From the NCBI GenBank assembly GCA_028285085.1, contig JANQQI010000058.1:1-47097 (forward strand): a stretch of 47,097 nucleotides of DNA, written 5' to 3'. Below the pieces are notes generated by a model, which worked only from the letters and a program-made list of their open reading frames with translations, made no database searches and had not been told where the DNA came from. Each line of letters starts with the position of its first letter. Within the stretch, counting starts at the first letter, position 1. A program made the translations under genes and the position numbers. This document shows positions 17,041 through 25,457 of this stretch, piece by piece. This DNA comes from Saprospiraceae bacterium. GTDB lineage: Bacteria; Bacteroidota; Bacteroidia; Chitinophagales; Saprospiraceae.

Positions 17041-17427
17041 ATGCAGACATTTATACACTACTTCTTACATTTAGGATTGCCATTATTTATCGCTTATGGA
17101 TTTTTCAGGAAAGACTGGAAAAGCGTCTACTTCATATTAATCGCTACCATGCTAGTTGACTTAGATCATTTGTTGGCGGACCCTATTTTCCAAGCTAACA
17201 GGTGCAGCATAAATTTTCATCCTTTGCACACCTCCTATGCTATGGTGGTGTATATGATCCTGCTATTTTTCCGTAAACCGTTTAACATTATCGGTCTGGG
17301 CCTTTCGTTGCACATGCTAACAGATTTTAACGACTGTATGATGATGTACGCCAAATGCAAAGACTGTTTTTCAGACGCCCCGGCAATTGAGCTTTTAAGA
17401 ACAACGGCAAATGTATTGGGGATCTAA
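17041..17427 (+). CDS. DUF6122 family membrane protein
   Basis: 128 aa with three or four membrane helices. The pattern HLGLPLFIAYGF, then DLDHLLADPIF, then HPLHTSY, then HMLTDF places conserved His and Asp residues at membrane boundaries. This resembles the small YbcI/metal-dependent-hydrolase-like membrane family annotated as DUF6122 in Bacteroidota. A metal site is suggested but catalysis is not established. It is a single gene in the accessory-looking block; the next gene starts 83 bp on. Confidence 0.72.
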   Translation: MQTFIHYFLHLGLPLFIAYGFFRKDWKSVYFILIATMLVDLDHLLADPIFQANRCSINFHPLHTSYAMVVYMILLFFRKPFNIIGLGLSLHMLTDFNDCMMMYAKCKDCFSDAPAIELLRTTANVLGI

Positions 17428-17510
17428 AACTGTTAAACGACTAATAAAAAATAATTACAGTTTGTGAACTGCCCAGCTCCTCATTATTTTAAAAATTAAA
17501 AAACTACCAA

Positions 17511-18203
17511 TTGAAAATAGAAAAGCAAAATATTGAGCCAACCGCTTTTGAATTAGTGAAAATACCAGCAGGGGAGATTCATCTCAATGATGATAGAATA
17601 AAAAAGAAGTGGTCCGTAAACATCAATGAGTTTTATCTTTCAAAGTATTTGGTCACTCAAGCATTCTATTTTAACGTAACTGGACAATCACCGAGTTATT
17701 TTAAAGGAGATAATAAACCAGTAGAAAGCGTATCTTGGATAGATGCGGTTCAATTTTGTAATCAAATTTCTCTTAAAGAAGGATTAAATCCGTGCTATAG
17801 GATAATCGGGGAAGGAGATAAAATAGAATTTGATAAAGACGAGAACGGATACCGATTGCCCTCAGAAGCGGAATGGCAATATGCTTGCCAGGCCAATACA
17901 AATTCAATCAGATACAGCGAACTGCCCGAGATCGCTTGGTACAAAGAAAATGCGTTGAACGGCACTCATGATGTTGGATTGAAAAAGCCAAATGAATGGG
18001 GGTTGTATGATATGTTGGGGAACGTTTGGGAATGGTGTTCCGATATTTATGATGAAGAAGTCTATGGTGCCTATCGAATATTTAGAGGCGGCGGTTGGGC
18101 CGATGAGGAAAGAAGTGTCATGGCGACCAATAGAAGACGAAGTCATCCGAGAGCATTTAAAATTGATGATCTTGGGTTTAGAATCGCCAAAAATGTAAAT
18201 TGA
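17511..18203 (+). CDS. SUMF1/formylglycine-generating-enzyme-fold protein
   Basis: 230 aa, starting at TTG 17511; an in-frame TAA at 17490 rules out a longer form with ATG. The SUMF1 core is clear: FELVKIPAGE near residue 13, YLVTQAFYFNVTG, PVESVSWIDAVQFCNQIS, YRLPSEAEWQYACQ, NEWGLYDMLGNVWEWCSD, and the closing RIFRGGGW...RRRSHP...LGFRIA. No secretion signal is seen, and the protein is short for a true FGE. The paired active-site cysteines of sulfatase-activating FGE are not evident, so it is probably a lectin-like or structural member of the fold. Genes of this type are common in mobile and accessory DNA. Confidence 0.85.
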   Translation: MKIEKQNIEPTAFELVKIPAGEIHLNDDRIKKKWSVNINEFYLSKYLVTQAFYFNVTGQSPSYFKGDNKPVESVSWIDAVQFCNQISLKEGLNPCYRIIGEGDKIEFDKDENGYRLPSEAEWQYACQANTNSIRYSELPEIAWYKENALNGTHDVGLKKPNEWGLYDMLGNVWEWCSDIYDEEVYGAYRIFRGGGWADEERSVMATNRRRSHPRAFKIDDLGFRIAKNVN

Positions 18204-18224
18204 AAAAAAGTTAAACATTAAAGC

Positions 18225-18827
18225 ATGAAAAAAATGACTTGTATAGGATTTTTAGCCATTCTGATATTCGGTGGAAACACGAGCGGAGAAGCCCACAAAT
18301 GTTATGAACGTACCTTACTGCCGGATACCTGGTATCAATACCTTGATGAAGGTAAATATCCCGTCTACAATGGACCTGATATAGCATCGGACTATTTAGA
18401 TACAGTTTATCTATTTAGATCGTATTATCACCAGAAGCAGTACCGGGATAAAATGGAGACACTTCAATCTCAGCCTAAGTATTTAAAGGATCAAATAAAT
18501 ATGGAGGAGTATGCTGAGCGAGTGGTTTTGGTCAATCATCTTGAAAAGATCAACGAGTATGCATACGAAGATTTAGAGGAAGAGTTGATTTTAGAGCCGC
18601 CAAGAACAAAGGTTCTGGAAGTATTATGCTCGGACCAGTTGGATAATAATGTCAGACGAAAACTACTTAAACGACTCACCGACCATGGATACCATCTTGA
18701 ATCAGAGCAGCTTGATGATGAAAAATATTTTAAAGCAGTTATGACCAGGTTTCAAAAAGACCATAACTTACCAATAGGAAATTTAAATATAATCACCTTG
18801 AATTACCTTGAAATTGATATAGAATAG
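18225..18827 (+). CDS. Secreted protein with C-terminal peptidoglycan-binding-like domain
   Basis: 200 aa. A signal peptide covers about residues 1-22 (CIGFLAILIFGGNTSGEA). The middle is acidic and helical. Residues of about 135-200 (VRRKLLKRLTDHGYHLESEQLDD...KAVMTRFQKDHNLPIGNLNIITLNYL) follow the PG_binding_1 three-helix pattern: a repeat of basic helix, GY turn, FQ...NLPxG, and TLxxL. It is probably a periplasmic wall-associated protein. It starts only 21 bp after the SUMF1 gene, so the two may be co-transcribed. Confidence 0.65.
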   Translation: MKKMTCIGFLAILIFGGNTSGEAHKCYERTLLPDTWYQYLDEGKYPVYNGPDIASDYLDTVYLFRSYYHQKQYRDKMETLQSQPKYLKDQINMEEYAERVVLVNHLEKINEYAYEDLEEELILEPPRTKVLEVLCSDQLDNNVRRKLLKRLTDHGYHLESEQLDDEKYFKAVMTRFQKDHNLPIGNLNIITLNYLEIDIE

Positions 18828-18862
18828 ATGACTTCTAATAAAAATATGGGCAGAACCTAAAA

Positions 18863-19612
18863 ATGAAAAAAGCAGTAGTAGCGGTAATTTTGATCCTATA
18901 TTGGACCTCCTGCAATGAAGGATTCGAACCCGTGGGGGATGAAGAATTTGTAACTCAAAGCTTGCAAGACTTAGTGGAGAGATCAATTAAGGGAGGTTTA
19001 AATACAGAGAATGCTGCAGACCAGAAAGTTGATACCGTCATTTGGATCGATACCATAATCAATCAGAAATTTTTAACGATGTATTCCACCTCAGCGGACA
19101 ATTATGATGACATCATTGCTGATTGGGGAAATGAAAATCAAAGGCATCATTTTAATTTTCGGGCGGATACTCTTTTTGATCTTATTGGAACACCATTTTC
19201 TACGCAATTTTTATGGACCACCCAAAAGTCCATTTGTTTCCCACGGGGTTGTGGACAAAGTTGTATGTATGGATTATTCTTTAATTCAGAAAAAGGCAAA
19301 CCAATCTTTATCACCTCTCAATTAACGTTCTATCCAAATATGACCTTTAGTGTGTTTGAAAGTGATAATGATGATTTATACCTGACCGCGGGCGATTTAT
19401 CTATACCGTCGTTAATTATCAATAGTGTAGATACGGATTTAAAGGATACCATTTTACTGCCTGCTGGTTGGAAAAGAGGTACGGGAGCGGTTCATCACAT
19501 CATTGACGAAGTGAACATTTCAGAAAATGAAATAGAAATTTTACAAAAAGAAAAGGGTAAAATTGTTCGACAACAGAGGCATCGATTAGAAATGAAACCT
19601 GCCACCAAATAA
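18863..19612 (+). CDS. Lipoprotein of unknown function
   Basis: 249 aa. The N-terminus MKKAVVAVILILYWTSC is a lipoprotein signal with Cys17 as the acylation site. The mature part is acidic and beta-rich; a cysteine pair occurs in FPRGCGQSCMYGLFF near residue 130. A closing basic segment (EKGKIVRQQRHRLEMK) ends the protein. No family is recognised. It lies 35 bp after the peptidoglycan-binding-like gene in the same direction. Confidence 0.6.
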   Translation: MKKAVVAVILILYWTSCNEGFEPVGDEEFVTQSLQDLVERSIKGGLNTENAADQKVDTVIWIDTIINQKFLTMYSTSADNYDDIIADWGNENQRHHFNFRADTLFDLIGTPFSTQFLWTTQKSICFPRGCGQSCMYGLFFNSEKGKPIFITSQLTFYPNMTFSVFESDNDDLYLTAGDLSIPSLIINSVDTDLKDTILLPAGWKRGTGAVHHIIDEVNISENEIEILQKEKGKIVRQQRHRLEMKPATK

Positions 19613-19713
19613 AGTGAGACGATTTATAGCTAACTAATCACGACTAAAAATAATAACTCATCAAATTACCGGAAAAAATATCATATCAATCAAAAGAGGA
19701 GTATAATTTCCTA

Positions 19714-20355
19714 TTGAGTCTTATCCAAAAAGCTGTGGAATCACGCCAGTTGAGACGGTACGTCGACAAATCTTGGGTCGGTAGAGACATTAAGCCAAAC
19801 ACCTGGAACGGCGAGTACCTTGATGAAAGCGAACGAAAAATCTATCGACTAGAAGGAACCAGTTATACTTCAACGAAAGGTAAAGAAAATTATAAAGGGA
19901 CCTGGAAAGTTGTTCGACAAGAAAAAGAGACCGACGGAGGCAAATGCTTTGAAAGTGATTATTTAATTAAATTTAATGAACCGGGTATTTTTTCGCAGGT
20001 CCATTTCGAAATATATCAAGCATTACAAAGCCAATGTCAAATCGTTTTTAATTGGGATGAGTTGAAGCAGCAAAATAATGCGACGCATTCCCGGCTGATA
20101 AAATCAACAGTGGAATACGGGATTATCTCGGCCTTCGAAGACATAAAGCCAGAGAACGCAAAATATACCATTACGTTCAAGCGAGTCGGTTATCATCCCA
20201 TTGATACCAGTTTTAAATTGCTCAATTTTGTCACCATTCGAAATGCCAAAAGAGCATTTTTTACAGAACACCAAGACTTGAATCCTTTATTGGAAAAAGG
20301 GGAATTTAAGCATCGCGGAGCATTAGTTGGCACCATCATCAAATTCAACAATTAA
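19714..20355 (+). CDS. Hypothetical soluble protein
   Basis: 213 aa from a TTG at 19714, preceded by AGAGGAG at a suitable distance, one of the few Shine-Dalgarno-like sites in the window. No signal peptide or membrane segment. Residues 20-75 contain alternating strands (NTWNGEYLDESERKIYRLEG, YKGTWKVV) and the second half looks beta-rich (KYTITFKRVGYHPIDTSFKLL). Not recognised. It is separated from its neighbours by 101 and 48 bp. The start is uncertain because no ATG lies near the beginning of the frame. Confidence 0.5.
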   Translation: MSLIQKAVESRQLRRYVDKSWVGRDIKPNTWNGEYLDESERKIYRLEGTSYTSTKGKENYKGTWKVVRQEKETDGGKCFESDYLIKFNEPGIFSQVHFEIYQALQSQCQIVFNWDELKQQNNATHSRLIKSTVEYGIISAFEDIKPENAKYTITFKRVGYHPIDTSFKLLNFVTIRNAKRAFFTEHQDLNPLLEKGEFKHRGALVGTIIKFNN

Positions 20356-20403
20356 GCGCTCCAAAGGCTGCCTGAAAAGATGGTATAAAATTGAGGAATC
20401 ATC

Positions 20404-21282
20404 ATGAAATTACAAGAACTAAGATGGCTATCGATTCTTTTAATCATAAGCTCCTCTTGTGCGGATCAGGTTGTTTATTTAGATGATGATCATCCTGGTT
20501 TAATACCTAAAAAGTATGCCGTTGGAATCATTAACATGGATGACCGATTTCAACAAAATATGACCATGAGTCCAGATGGCAAGGAACAGCTTTTTACGAT
20601 TACAGATGCAGCCTTATGGCGGTATGAAAGCATTGTCAGAGTGAAAATTATTGAAGACGAGGTATTAATCGATACGCCTCCGTTTGTGGCCGATTTTCAA
20701 TACGAAAATCATCAATTTATCGGGGAACCAATGATTTCACCGGATAATGAGCATCTATATTTCATTGCGGATTACCCCCCGGATATCTGGCATTCGAGAC
20801 GAACGGACGTTGGCGACTGGTCAAAACCGGATAAGATGACGGAGATAAGTACCGCTAAGGATGATTGGTATGTCAGCTTATCTCGCAACGGCAGCCTTTA
20901 TTTTACCAATGGAACTGTATACAAATCACCTTTAGAAAAAGGCCAATATACCTCAAAAACAAGATGGGAAAGCCCGTTCAATATGAAGGATGTAAGAGAT
21001 CCCTGTATCTCTCCAGGTGAAGATTTTATGATTTTTACTTATACCGATACTTTGAGTACCAATCAAAGTGACTTATTCGTCAGCTTCAAAGACGACCAAG
21101 GGAACTGGTCCGAAGCCAAAAACCTCGGAAAAGAAATTAACACTGAGCATAGGGAGTTCGCGCCTTACATTTCTCCCGATGAGCAATTTTTATTCTTTTC
21201 CAGAAGAGACCAATGGCAGAACGCCGGATTTTCCAACATTTATTGGGTGAGCCTGAAAGTGGTTGAAAAGTTGCGGCCTTAA
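20404..21282 (+). CDS. PD40/TolB-like beta-propeller lipoprotein
   Basis: 292 aa. A lipoprotein signal ends LLIISSSC with the acylated Cys near residue 19. Propeller blades are visible as recurring SPDGKEQLFT, SPDNEHLYFIAD, SRNGSLYFTN, SPGEDFMIFTY and SPDEQFLFFSRR segments, each followed by a polar strand, matching the PD40 (WD40-like) repeat. An additional DDQGNWSEAKNLGKEINT motif is typical of secreted PD40 proteins of Bacteroidota. It may bind a protein or glycan at the cell envelope. Last gene of the plus-strand accessory block. Confidence 0.78.
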   Translation: MKLQELRWLSILLIISSSCADQVVYLDDDHPGLIPKKYAVGIINMDDRFQQNMTMSPDGKEQLFTITDAALWRYESIVRVKIIEDEVLIDTPPFVADFQYENHQFIGEPMISPDNEHLYFIADYPPDIWHSRRTDVGDWSKPDKMTEISTAKDDWYVSLSRNGSLYFTNGTVYKSPLEKGQYTSKTRWESPFNMKDVRDPCISPGEDFMIFTYTDTLSTNQSDLFVSFKDDQGNWSEAKNLGKEINTEHREFAPYISPDEQFLFFSRRDQWQNAGFSNIYWVSLKVVEKLRP

Positions 21283-21325
21283 AAGTGGCTGTTTTTCAGG
21301 ACCGTTAATGCTGATTATAAGACGC

Positions 21326-21341
21326 GGATTAGACCTAATCC
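21326..21341. promoter_or_regulatory. Short palindrome before the DUF6702-HupE operon
   Basis: GGATTAG and CTAATCC are perfect reverse complements with a 2-bp centre (AC). It lies about 80 bp upstream of the DUF6702 start. It could be an operator; nothing shows which protein would bind. Confidence 0.3.
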
Positions 21342-21420
21342 TCTATCTAGCCATACCGACTTGCCTAAGAAAAAGCGTTATATTGAGTGAGTAATTCCCC
21401 AATGATAATTTCAGCCCCAT

Positions 21421-21915
21421 ATGCGGATAAAAGTTATATTTTTTACGATTGCAATATTGTCTTCAAGTGCCTTTGCCTGGGAGCATCCTCTGAAAATGTC
21501 TTTCAATAAATTAACCGTCAATGTAGACGGCACCGCAAAATTAGAGGCGCGCATCTTCTTAGATGATCTATCGATACATATGCAAGATCTATATGGTTTG
21601 CCGCAAACTGATTTTTCTAGCATTACAACTGAGGAGACACAAGCATTGTCGCGCTATCTTAAGGATCGTGTCTATTTTGAGCAGGGTGGCGAGAGATTGG
21701 ACCTCTGGATCAATACCGTTTCCCGTTCCAAAAATGAGCTGGCCTTAGTGGTTAATATGAGTACGACTTCTCCATTGGATACATCTAAAGAAGTATTTTT
21801 TATCAATACGGTGCTGTGTGATGCTTCTCCAACCCAAGTCAATGACACAAAATACCTTAACAAGCATTATCTATTAAATGAAAGCAATCCAAAAATGAAA
21901 ATCCTGTTCGACTAA
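21421..21915 (+). CDS. DUF6702 family secreted protein
   Basis: 164 aa. A short signal peptide ends around SSSAFA (residue 18). The mature protein begins WEHPLKMSFNKLTVN, followed by a strand-rich region with KLEARIFLDDL and ending KHYLLNESNPKMKILFD. The HPxxxS...ARIF pattern is the DUF6702 type, which in Bacteroidota is usually followed by a HupE/UreJ gene, as here. The stop and the next start overlap (TAATG), so translation is coupled. Function unknown; the pairing suggests an envelope partner of the membrane protein, possibly in metal handling. Confidence 0.75.
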   Translation: MRIKVIFFTIAILSSSAFAWEHPLKMSFNKLTVNVDGTAKLEARIFLDDLSIHMQDLYGLPQTDFSSITTEETQALSRYLKDRVYFEQGGERLDLWINTVSRSKNELALVVNMSTTSPLDTSKEVFFINTVLCDASPTQVNDTKYLNKHYLLNESNPKMKILFD

Positions 21916-22481
21916 TGGGGCACTATATTCAACTGGGCATCGACCATATTCTAGACCCAGAAGGGCTAGATCATCTGTACTTCATTGTTTCTTTCTGCCT
22001 CTTATATACGATTTGGGATATTCGTAAGATCGTGGGCTTGGTCACGGCATTTACCGTGGGGCACAGTATTACCTTGGCGCTTGCGGCCCTCGACATGATC
22101 AATGTCAATCCCCATTTAATCGAGCGGCTTATTCCCATCACCATTTTGATCAGTTGTCTGCTCAACTATTGGGCACTGCTCAAGCGCCCTATCGATCGCA
22201 AACGCAAAGGTTATACGATGTACCTCGTGATCCTGTTTTTTGGCCTCATCCATGGCCTGGGCTTTTCCAACTTTCTTTCGGCGATGTTATTTGAAGATGA
22301 AAGTATCATCGTCCCACTACTCGGTTTCAACATCGGTATTGAAATCGCCCAGTTAATCATTGTGGTCGTAGTGCTATTTGTACTTTCGTTGAGTGATCGC
22401 CTGCTAAAATTAAAAAAGGTCGTTCAGTTGGTTTTGAATTCCATTGTTACTTTGCTGGTGCTTCAGATGCTTTTCACGTAA
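21915..22481 (+). CDS. HupE/UreJ family membrane protein
   Basis: 188 aa with six membrane helices. The N-terminal LGIDHILDPEGLDHLYFI, the VTAFTVGHSITLALAA segment and the later FFGLIHGLGFSNFL carry the conserved His/Asp residues of the HupE/UreJ family. Characterised members are nickel or cobalt permease-like accessory proteins. There are no hydrogenase or urease genes in the window, so the metal and role are open. It shares TAATG with the upstream DUF6702 gene. Confidence 0.85.
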   Translation: MGHYIQLGIDHILDPEGLDHLYFIVSFCLLYTIWDIRKIVGLVTAFTVGHSITLALAALDMINVNPHLIERLIPITILISCLLNYWALLKRPIDRKRKGYTMYLVILFFGLIHGLGFSNFLSAMLFEDESIIVPLLGFNIGIEIAQLIIVVVVLFVLSLSDRLLKLKKVVQLVLNSIVTLLVLQMLFT

Positions 22482-22507
22482 TCTTGCTTGTTTTAAAGTT
22501 AAATGGA

Positions 22508-22546
22508 GGGAGTACTAAAGTAGGTCAACGTTTACGTAGTACTCCC
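22508..22546. repeat. Perfect 9-bp inverted repeat downstream of HupE/UreJ
   Basis: GGGAGTACT (22508-22516) and AGTACTCCC (22538-22546) are perfect complements with a 21-nt loop. The stem would be stable in RNA, but no T tract follows, so it is not a typical terminator. It may be an mRNA 3' hairpin or a small interspersed repeat. Confidence 0.45.
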
Positions 22547-22645
22547 CGGAAGAAGCATTCGTACTTAGCGATAATAACTCCTAAACGATTACCTTCGCTT
22601 GTGAATAGAATACGAACTGATTTGAACTTTTAAAGCAACTACTGA

Positions 22646-24055
22646 ATGATTTTTCAATTACAAAAATTACCCTTACTGCTCATTGCCTTTGTTGTATGCT
22701 GTTCAACACCACCGCCGGAGCAATCTGAATATGAAAAGCTTTTGGCGTACGAAGGGCAATACCAATATGTAGGTAACACTACCTTGGAGATAAGAGCTTC
22801 TGAAATGGATTCCACCTTGTACGCGATTATTGATCAAGCAAAGTATCCTTTAAAACACATCGCTCTAGATAGTTTTAAGAATATCCAAAACGCGCCGGTC
22901 GTTTTCTTTAGAGATGAGAACAACAAAGTAAAAGGGTACAAAGCTGGTGGACAAGCGTTTGCATTAATTGCGACTGATATTGAGCAAACGGAGATGCTGC
23001 CCCGGAGGGCACTTTTCAATCATCCAGAAGACTACGCTTACAGCAAGCCTGAACAAATTGCAGATGGAATTGAGACAGGAGTCCTAACGGATGCGTTTGA
23101 AAATCCAGAGGCCATTCTGGAAATGGTCAAGGAAACGATAAAAGGCAGTTTCCCCGATGTCCACAGCATACTTATTTATAAAAATAGCAAGCTGGTTCTC
23201 GAAGAGTATTTTTATGGATACGACCGCAATACGATGCATCAAATGCGTTCGGCCGGAAAATCTCTGAAAGGTGGAATTTTAGGCATTGCCATCGATAAAG
23301 GATTCGTGAAAAGTGAGCAAGATAAGTTATTGCCTTATTTCAGTTCGACTTATCCAGAAATAGCAAACTTGGATAGTCGTAAAGCACAAATCACGATCGA
23401 GGACTTCATAAGGTATCGTCACGGGATGGATTGTGAGAACGATAACCCTCAAAGCGCGGGTAACGAACAATCCATGATGGAGAGCGAAGATTGGGTAAAA
23501 CATACCTTAGATTTACCGATGGTGGCAGAACCGGGAGCGTCTTCGTCCTATTGTACCGGATGCTCATTGGTTGCCAACAAGCTGGTTGAAATAGCCACTA
23601 AGCAAAAGATTGAAGATTTTGCCAAGAAATATCTGTTTGACCCGCTGGCTATTTCTAATTATAAATGGACTTTTGAGCCTAATCCGTCGAGTATCAATAC
23701 TTTCAACCAGCTTTACATCACCCCCAGGGATTTACTTAAATTAGCCATTATGTATAAAAATGGTGGTGAATGGAGTGGGCAACAAATCATCTCGCAAGAA
23801 TGGGTCGACAAGACCTTTACTATGGAAAAGGGCGACTATGGCTATTTTTGGCAGCATAAGTATTTTGTGATTGATGGTAAGGAATACAATTCTTACCTAG
23901 CCACCGGTAATGGTGGACAAAAAATTAATATTTGGCCGGAGTTGGATATGATCACGATATTTACGGGAGGAAACTACAATTCATATGCGCTTTATGGAAA
24001 AAGTACACCGCCCAACGAGATGATACCGAATTACATTTTAAAGGCGATAGAATGA
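22646..24055 (+). CDS. Serine hydrolase lipoprotein, class C beta-lactamase fold
   Basis: 469 aa. The lipoprotein signal ends FVVCC (Cys18 or Cys19). Residues of about 30-110 form an extra N-terminal domain. The hydrolase domain shows the SxxK nucleophile motif SAGK at 202-205. The second motif is YCT at 301-303 (rather than YxN), and the third region reads TGNGGQKINIWPE where KTG/HTG is expected. Such proteins are usually penicillin-binding-protein-like peptidases or esterases in the periplasm, not true lactamases. The substrate is unknown. It is followed 44 bp on by an AraC-type gene. Confidence 0.85.
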   Translation: MIFQLQKLPLLLIAFVVCCSTPPPEQSEYEKLLAYEGQYQYVGNTTLEIRASEMDSTLYAIIDQAKYPLKHIALDSFKNIQNAPVVFFRDENNKVKGYKAGGQAFALIATDIEQTEMLPRRALFNHPEDYAYSKPEQIADGIETGVLTDAFENPEAILEMVKETIKGSFPDVHSILIYKNSKLVLEEYFYGYDRNTMHQMRSAGKSLKGGILGIAIDKGFVKSEQDKLLPYFSSTYPEIANLDSRKAQITIEDFIRYRHGMDCENDNPQSAGNEQSMMESEDWVKHTLDLPMVAEPGASSSYCTGCSLVANKLVEIATKQKIEDFAKKYLFDPLAISNYKWTFEPNPSSINTFNQLYITPRDLLKLAIMYKNGGEWSGQQIISQEWVDKTFTMEKGDYGYFWQHKYFVIDGKEYNSYLATGNGGQKINIWPELDMITIFTGGNYNSYALYGKSTPPNEMIPNYILKAIE

Positions 24056-24099
24056 CCCGCAAGATGATATGGCTGTTAGCAGTCATGAAAAACTAAAAA

Positions 24100-24492
24100 A
24101 TGAACTATTACATTCAGGAATTGGAGCGAATAAAGGAAATCTGTTTCTCAAATCAGATTCAAATTGATCTGGCCGTCAATACCAGAAATTATCTCGATGC
24201 CAATTTCGCTAAGAATATAAAATTGGATGTTCTCGCTCATTTACAACTTAGCTCAAAATATCATTTGATCCGGGTATTCAAAAAATACCACGGCATTACC
24301 CCTCGGCAATATTTAATTAATAAGCGGATTAAGCAGGCGAAGGTCAGCTTAACGTCTGGCCAATCGGTCTCTGATACCTGTTATGCGGTAGGATTTGCAA
24401 GTATCAACTCCTTTTCTAATTTATTTAAAGCTAAGACGGGAATGTCTCCTTCCGTTTACAGAAGAGCAACTTTCGATAAATCAAAACCCTGA
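24100..24492 (+). CDS. Short AraC-family regulator
   Basis: 130 aa, little more than the DNA-binding domain. Two helix-turn-helix units are visible: LDVLAHLQLSSKYHLIRVFKKYHGITPRQYLINKRI and SVSDTCYAVGFASINSFSNLFKAKTGMSPSVYRR. There is no sensor domain, so activity is probably set by expression or by a partner. It lies 41 bp before a VOC-family gene, a pairing seen repeatedly in Bacteroidota, so it likely regulates that gene. Confidence 0.88.
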   Translation: MNYYIQELERIKEICFSNQIQIDLAVNTRNYLDANFAKNIKLDVLAHLQLSSKYHLIRVFKKYHGITPRQYLINKRIKQAKVSLTSGQSVSDTCYAVGFASINSFSNLFKAKTGMSPSVYRRATFDKSKP

Positions 24493-24533
24493 ATTTGGTT
24501 CATCTTGCAGTATTAATTATTAAAACTTAAACC

Positions 24534-24929
24534 ATGAAAATTAAAATAGTAAGCGTTCCGGTAAGGGACCAGCAGAAGGCCTTGGATTTTTACACCGACG
24601 TTTTGGGTTTTGTGAAAAAGATAGATATGCCATTGAGTGAAGGCAATCGCTGGCTCACGGTAGTGTCTAAGTATGACCAGGATGGCCCGGAATTACTGCT
24701 CGAACCGGCACCCAACCATTTCGAGCCAGCCAAAGTTTTTCAGGAAGAACTCTTCAATGCGGGCATCCCCTGGACCCAGTTCTATGTTGACAATCTGCAG
24801 GAAGAGTTTGAAAGACTAACCAAGTTAGGCGTTGAATTTAGTATGAATCCAACCGAAATGGGGACCGTGGTTGTGGCGGTATTGAATGATACCTGCGGGA
24901 ATAATATCCAATTGGTAGAAGAAAAATAG
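24534..24929 (+). CDS. VOC family (glyoxalase/bleomycin-resistance fold) protein
   Basis: 131 aa, the usual single-domain length. The two beta-alpha-beta-beta-beta modules are recognisable: KIKIVSVPVRDQQKALDFYTDVLGF, then LTVVSKYDQDGPELLLEP; and WTQFYVDNLQEEFERLTKLGVEF, then VAVLNDTCGNNIQLVE. The strand-end Glu/His positions that would bind a metal are only partly conserved, so it could be an enzyme or a binding protein. Probably co-transcribed with the AraC-type gene upstream. Confidence 0.85.
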   Translation: MKIKIVSVPVRDQQKALDFYTDVLGFVKKIDMPLSEGNRWLTVVSKYDQDGPELLLEPAPNHFEPAKVFQEELFNAGIPWTQFYVDNLQEEFERLTKLGVEFSMNPTEMGTVVVAVLNDTCGNNIQLVEEK

Positions 24930-25457
24930 CCCTATCCTTAGCGATGTGTCAGCGGTCTGGTCGGCAAGATAGCTACTAGGCCGCTGGCCCAGATATTTAA
25001 CCTTAAAAAGAATAATGATGGGGATGGCAACCAGAATCCTAACCCCAGATAAAGCTACCCTGTACTGTGAAATACGTTTAGGCTCATTCAGAGCGTATCC
25101 TGTGAGTAGAGCGTTAGCAGATTAAGCTTGCAAAGGATGTTCATCAAGAGAACAGAACTGGTAATCCCCGATTTCCAAAATCAGAAAATGTACCTTTCCA
25201 ACAAAGAAAACGAGGACAAATTACTGCTCAATTCAACCTAAAGCTTATCTTACAAGCCTTATGGGAACGGCAAGCGCTTGCAGAATAGGCATAATGCTAT
25301 GAATGGCCTTCCTATCAAATCTCCAGATGGAATTCGTTTTTTTTGATCATGCCACTAGGTACTTACATAAGTCTCCTGGGAATAAAACTGATAATCAACA
25401 ATTAACGGTCGTTGATCAAGACCGTGTCGAATCCACTTATAACCAACAGAAAGTATT
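24930..25457. other. 528-bp stretch without a recognisable gene
   Basis: No start-to-stop frame of convincing character was found on either strand. A frame of about 55 codons without ATG (roughly 25120-25289) might be a decayed remnant. It contains a 12-bp perfect palindrome GCAAGCGCTTGC at 25270-25281 and, near the next gene, ACGGTC (25405-25410) with GACCGT (25420-25425) around a TTGATCAA core. The latter may be an operator for the downstream membrane-protein gene. Confidence 0.4.
25405..25425. promoter_or_regulatory. Palindromic site upstream of the outer-membrane-protein gene
   Basis: ACGGTC, then G, then the self-complementary TTGATCAA, then GACCGT. The whole is a 21-bp near-perfect dyad with a single extra base. 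It ends 32 bp before the ATG at 25458, a suitable operator position. The binding protein is unknown. Confidence 0.35.

Noticed and set aside
15400-21420. Integron gene-cassette array
   Set aside because: The single-gene layout suggested cassettes, and GTTAAAC occurs at 17432 and 18208, but several gaps are only 21-48 bp, the inverted repeats lack paired RYYYAAC/GTTRRRY ends, and no integrase is seen.
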